From Streptomyces roseus (GTDB taxonomy: Bacteria; Actinomycetota; Actinomycetes; Streptomycetales; Streptomycetaceae), in assembly GCF_001044425.1 (NCBI RefSeq), contig NZ_LFML01000046.1, forward strand, positions 1 through 63,513: 63,513 nt of DNA. The letters are read 5' to 3'. The stretch's first letter is position 1. The number at the start of each line of letters is the position of its first letter. The translations under genes and the position numbers were made by a program. Below are positions 60,438 through 63,513 of this stretch, in pieces. Below the pieces are notes generated by a model. The model was not told where the DNA came from. It did not search any database and saw only the letters and a list, made by a program, of their open reading frames with translations.

Positions 60438-61463
60438 ATGTCCGCGATCTCCCCGACCTCCCCGACCTCCGCGACCTCCGCGACCTCCTCGACCTCCTCG
60501 ACCTCCTCGACCTCCTCGACCTCCGGGTCGGACCACCCGGGGCCCCGGCCGTCCACGGCCGCCGCGGCCACCGTGATATCCGCCAGGCCGGTCGTCCTGC
60601 CGGCGCCGAGCGGCCGCGGCGAGGACCTCCAGGTGAGTGTGTGCGCCCCCGCCACCGGCGGCGACCTGCCGGTCATCGTCTTCTCGCACGGCTTCGGCTG
60701 GTCGATGGACGGCTACGCCCCGCTCGCGGACCACTGGGCCGCCGAGGGCTTCGTGGTCGTCCGGCCCACCCACCTCGACTCCCGCACGCTCGCCATCCCG
60801 CACGAGGATCCCCGTACGCCGCGGATCTGGCGCACCCGCGTCGAGGACCTCACGCTCGTGCTCGACGGACTCGGCGTGCTGGAAGCCTCCGTGCCGGGCC
60901 TGGCCGGCCGCGTCGACCACGGCCGCATCGCCGTGGCGGGCCACTCCTGGGGGGCCCAGACGGCGAGCACGCTGCTGGGCGCACGGGTCCTGGACGCCGA
61001 CGGCGTTCCCGGCGAGGACATGTCCGACCCCCGCGTCACGGCGGGCGTACTGCTCGCCCTGCCCGGTCTGGGCGACAGCCTCACCCCGTTCGCCGCCGAG
61101 AACCTGCCCTTCATGAAGCCGTCCTTCGACACCATGACCGCCCCGGCCCTCATCGTCGCCGGCGACCGGGACGACTCGGCGCTGTCCACCCGCGGCCCGG
61201 ACTGGTTCACCGACGCCTACACCCACAGCCCGGGCCGCAAGAGCCTGCTCACCCTGTTCGGGGCCGAGCACTCGCTCGGCGGCGTCCCGGGGACCGAGGT
61301 GGCCGAGACCACCGACGAGAGCCCGGAGCGCGTCGCCCTGATCCGGCGGCTCAGCACGGCCTACCTCCGCAGCGCCCTCTCGCCCGCGGACACCGGCTGG
61401 AGGGAGGCCGTCGCCGCCCTGGAGAACGACCCGCGGGCGCTCGGCGACCTGTTGAGCAAGTAG
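60438..61463 (+). CDS. Alpha/beta hydrolase (PAF-acetylhydrolase/dienelactone-hydrolase-like)
   Basis: 341 aa from the ATG at 60438. The N-terminus is nine tandem tripeptides (TSP/TSA/TSS type) from 9-bp DNA repeats. The hydrolase domain starts near residue 50: VIVFSHGFGWSMDGYAPLADHW (oxyanion region), nucleophile GHSWGAQT, Asp in LIVAGDRDDSALS and His in GAEHSLGG. Triad complete. Probably the target of the divergent TetR regulator. Confidence 0.92.
   Translation: MSAISPTSPTSATSATSSTSSTSSTSSTSGSDHPGPRPSTAAAATVISARPVVLPAPSGRGEDLQVSVCAPATGGDLPVIVFSHGFGWSMDGYAPLADHWAAEGFVVVRPTHLDSRTLAIPHEDPRTPRIWRTRVEDLTLVLDGLGVLEASVPGLAGRVDHGRIAVAGHSWGAQTASTLLGARVLDADGVPGEDMSDPRVTAGVLLALPGLGDSLTPFAAENLPFMKPSFDTMTAPALIVAGDRDDSALSTRGPDWFTDAYTHSPGRKSLLTLFGAEHSLGGVPGTEVAETTDESPERVALIRRLSTAYLRSALSPADTGWREAVAALENDPRALGDLLSK
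60446..60526 (+). repeat. Nine 9-bp tandem repeats inside the hydrolase gene
   Basis: Units of GACCTCCTC (with GATCTCCCC, GACCTCCCC, GACCTCCGC and GACCTCCGG variants) are arranged in an unbroken 81-bp array in frame, encoding xSP/TSA/TSS tripeptides. Copy-number change would keep the frame. Confidence 0.85.
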
Positions 61464-61549
61464 CCCGGAGACCTGCGGGGCAGGCAGCCCGGCGCACCAG
61501 CCGCCGAACCGGAGCGGAACGCGGACGGGAGCCGACCCGGGCCGGGGCG

Positions 61550-62635
61550 TCACAGGGTCCGGGAGCCGCCGATCGGGAGGTCCCAGAGGTCCTCGCGGGG
61601 CAGTCCCGCCCGGGCCCAGGCCGCGCGGACCCGCTCCAGCGGCTCCGTCACCGGTTCCGCCGACAGGACGAAGGTCCCCCAGTGCATCGGCGCCATCCGT
61701 CTCGCCCCCACGTCCTGGCAGGCCCGCACGGCCTCTTCCGGGTCGGTGTGGACGTCCCTCAGCCACCACCGCGGCGCGTACGCCCCGATCGGCAGCAGCG
61801 CCAGGTCGATCCCCGGATGGCGCCGGCCGATCTCCCCGAACCAGTGCCCGTATCCGGTGTCCCCGGCGAAGTACACCTTCCGCGGTGTCCCGGGGGCCTG
61901 CGTCTCGCTCAGCACCCAGCCGCCCCACAGCGTCCGGCACGTGTCGAGCAGCGAGCGCTTCGACCAGTGGTGCGCCGGGACGAAGTCGAAACGCACCCCG
62001 CCCAGTTCGGCGCACTCCCACCAGTCGAGCTCCGTGACCCGGCTGAAGCCGCGGCGCCGGCACCAGCGGGCCAGGCCGGCCGGGACGAAGAGCGGGGTGT
62101 GCCGGGGCAGCCGCTTGAGGGTGGGCGCGTCGAGGTGGTCGTAGTGGTTGTGGCTGATCACCACCGCGTCCACCGGAGGCAGTTCCTCCCAGCCCACCCC
62201 GACCGGGGTCAGCCGGGCCGGGGTGCCGAGGATGCGCCGCGACCAGACGGGGTCGGTCAGTACGGTCAGGCCGCCGATCCGCAGCACCCAGCTCGCGTGA
62301 CCCGCCCACGTGGCGCAGAGCGTCCCCGGCGCGACGGCGGGCAGCGGGGCGGGGTCGTAGGGGAGGTCGGGGATGCCCCGCAGCCCCTCGGGGCCAGGCC
62401 GGAACGCGCCCTCGCGCGCGAGCCGGGCGAAGGCCCGCGCCCCGGGCAGCGGTGTGGTCAGCCGGTCGGCGAAGGAAGGCGGCCAGCTCCGCAGCTCCCC
62501 CGGCGGCCGGGGCGCCGCGGGGGCGGGAGCGGTGCCGGGGGCCGGCCCCGGGCGGCCGGTGCCCGGGGACTCCGGGGGCGCGGGGGCGGTGGCCGCGATG
62601 CCCGGGGGCCCGGGGGTGTCCGTCCGATCCCTCAT
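61550..62635 (-). CDS. MBL-fold hydrolase (NAPE-phospholipase D/UlaG-like)
   Basis: 361 aa from the ATG at 62635 with GGAG upstream. A Pro/Ala/Gly-rich N-terminal 65 residues precedes the hydrolase domain. GHASWVLRIGGLTVLTDPVWSRR, HNHYDHLDAPTL (HxHxDH metal site), FDFVPAHHWSKRS, KVYFAGDTGYGHWFGEI and RMAPMHWGTFVLSAEP match the romA/NAPE-PLD-like group. Substrate unknown; not coupled to its neighbours. Confidence 0.92.
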   Translation of the reverse strand: MRDRTDTPGPPGIAATAPAPPESPGTGRPGPAPGTAPAPAAPRPPGELRSWPPSFADRLTTPLPGARAFARLAREGAFRPGPEGLRGIPDLPYDPAPLPAVAPGTLCATWAGHASWVLRIGGLTVLTDPVWSRRILGTPARLTPVGVGWEELPPVDAVVISHNHYDHLDAPTLKRLPRHTPLFVPAGLARWCRRRGFSRVTELDWWECAELGGVRFDFVPAHHWSKRSLLDTCRTLWGGWVLSETQAPGTPRKVYFAGDTGYGHWFGEIGRRHPGIDLALLPIGAYAPRWWLRDVHTDPEEAVRACQDVGARRMAPMHWGTFVLSAEPVTEPLERVRAAWARAGLPREDLWDLPIGGSRTL

Positions 62636-62679
62636 GTGGAGCTCTCCGTTCACCGCACAGCGGGCTCGTACCGGTCAGG

Positions 62680-63513
62680 TCAGGAGATCAGTCCGGCCAG
62701 GACCGACCCCAGGAGGTCCAGGGAGCGCCGTACGTGCGGGAGGCCCAGGGGGTCGCGGGCGGTGAGCGCGGCCAGCCGCTCCTGCGGGGTGGCGCCGAGC
62801 AGCGGGCCCGTCGAGAGGCGGACCCGCAGCGCGCCCAGTTCGTCGGCGAAGCGCTGTCCGCCGGGGGTGGGCGCGCCGAGCCGCCCGCCGAGGTGGTCCT
62901 CCAGCTCCATGGCATCGCGGACCCCCTGCCTGGCCAGCCCGGCGCGCAACGGGGTCAGGTCGGCGTACAGGTGGCGCCCCGCCTGCGGCGGCCGGGCGAA
63001 CGCGCCGACCGCCAGCAGCTCCCGGTGGGCGGCCGCGGCGACCACCCCGTGCAGCGCCGCCGCGGCGTGGGCCCGCCCGGCGACGGCGTCGGGTTCGTCG
63101 AGCGCGTACGCGGCGGCCCCGGCGACCGGGCCCGCGACCGTGGCCCCGGTCGCGGTGAGGATGTCGAGGGTGCGGGCCCGCAGCCAGGTGCCGCGCGGGG
63201 TGCCGGGGAAGCGGACCACGGCCGCCGGCCAGCCGGCGGGCAGCAGCGCTCCGGACAGGTCGAGGAGTACGGCGGCCTGGTCGGGCAGCATCTCGGCGGG
63301 GCTCAGGACGAAGGTGTCGTGCGGCCGGTGGACGGTGTCGCGCCAGCTCTCGTCGCTGACGACGAACAACCCGGCGTCCCCGGCCGCCTCGCAGGCCTCG
63401 CGCAGCATTTCGGGCGGGGGGACGGTCGCCGTCGGGTCGTCGGCGACCGACAGCAGCAGCACGCGCGGATCGCCGCCCTCCGCCCGCACCCGCCGTACGG
63501 TCTCCAGCAGGGC
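62680..63513 (-). CDS. Fold-type-I PLP-dependent aminotransferase-like protein, N-terminus outside window
   Basis: Partial: 277 codons run to the right edge without a start. LLLSVADDPTATVPPPEMLREACEAAG and LFVVSDESWRDTV correspond to the NPT-x-P and D-E-x-Y regions of class I/II aminotransferases. DLSGALLPAGWPAAVVRFP aligns with the S-x-x-K-x-x-x-x-G-W-R-x-G segment that holds the PLP lysine, and RVRLSTGPLLG with the carboxylate-binding Arg region. The lysine position is Gly or Ala, and no Lys occurs anywhere in the visible part, so PLP Schiff-base chemistry is unlikely unless the missing part provides it. Confidence 0.7.
   Translation of the reverse strand, partial: ALLETVRRVRAEGGDPRVLLLSVADDPTATVPPPEMLREACEAAGDAGLFVVSDESWRDTVHRPHDTFVLSPAEMLPDQAAVLLDLSGALLPAGWPAAVVRFPGTPRGTWLRARTLDILTATGATVAGPVAGAAAYALDEPDAVAGRAHAAAALHGVVAAAAHRELLAVGAFARPPQAGRHLYADLTPLRAGLARQGVRDAMELEDHLGGRLGAPTPGGQRFADELGALRVRLSTGPLLGATPQERLAALTARDPLGLPHVRRSLDLLGSVLAGLIS

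Noticed and set aside
59690..60676. TetR frame extended to 328 codons with a Glu-Val repeat (EVEEVEEVEEV)
   Set aside because: The repeat is the reverse strand of the hydrolase's 9-bp array; the HTH domain begins properly after the GTG at 60280, which has a good ribosome binding site.

Overview
The window is high-GC actinobacterial DNA and almost certainly comes from the chromosome of a Streptomyces or close relative. The evidence is GTG/TTG starts with purine-rich ribosome binding sites, near-total avoidance of TTA codons, an SsgA-like sporulation protein, a WhiB-like regulator, an HrdB-type principal sigma factor and many XRE/MmyB-type regulators. I support about 58 protein genes, one tRNA-Leu(GAG), one ABC-transporter remnant, and several clear terminators and operators. 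I see no prophage, IS element, CRISPR array or large biosynthetic cluster.

Region by region: (1) 1-13 kb holds an exported beta-propeller protein (cut by the window edge), a ferredoxin/CDGSH-like Fe-S protein, an SsgA-like protein, an ABC-F ATPase with a structured leader, an acyl-ACP desaturase behind a double palindromic operator, a WhiB-like protein, a VOC protein, and a divergent pair encoding a LigD-type polymerase domain and an ATP-dependent DNA ligase. A flavoprotein, an ABM monooxygenase, a tiny secreted Asp-rich protein with a structured leader and a thioredoxin-reductase-like enzyme follow. (2) 12.7-18.5 kb holds a Nudix hydrolase, two small coupled ORFs, an MFS exporter fused to a winged-helix domain, a GH4 glycosidase and an XRE/MmyB-type regulator. 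(3) 18.7-21.2 kb is cassette A: HTH protein, HELWH metallopeptidase, multi-pass membrane protein. (4) 21-38 kb is mostly housekeeping and transport: a DUF4239-type protein, a YfcC transporter, MetG, an ECF-type sigma factor coupled to an IclR-effector-domain protein, LysR with an SBF-like transporter, FdhD, a FabH-like KAS III, LtrA, the tRNA and a Ser/Thr kinase. (5) 38-43 kb holds an acyl-CoA ligase, the remnant of a branched-chain amino acid type ABC transporter, an aldo/keto reductase, a pterin dehydratase and another XRE/MmyB regulator. (6) 43.8-48.1 kb is cassette B, a paralogue of A with an added FAD oxidoreductase and a duplicated HTH protein. (7) 48-63.5 kb holds an Old Yellow Enzyme, FolD, a methyltransferase, the HrdB-type sigma factor, an amino acid permease, a phosphodiesterase-like membrane protein, two MBL-fold hydrolases, DedA, TetR with an alpha/beta hydrolase, and the end of a PLP-fold protein.

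The best candidate for an undescribed system is the pair of paralogous HTH / HELWH-peptidase / membrane-protein cassettes A and B. In each, the genes overlap or nearly touch. The peptidase resembles the ImmA/IrrE family, whose known members cleave XRE repressors, so a peptidase-controlled regulator with a membrane-embedded partner is a reasonable inference. Both peptidase genes carry an in-frame TTA codon at unrelated positions; in B it is the Leu of HELWH. That suggests both are gated by the bldA tRNA. By eye I found only one other in-frame TTA in the window.

Other points of interest are the ABC-F leader with a three-codon mini-ORF, a probable leaderless promoter overlapped by a palindrome related to the desaturase operator, a fused deletion remnant of a Liv-type transporter still downstream of paired operators, an HrdB-type sigma factor outside its usual context, a sigma/IclR-effector coupled pair, and a PLP-fold protein whose visible part contains no lysine.
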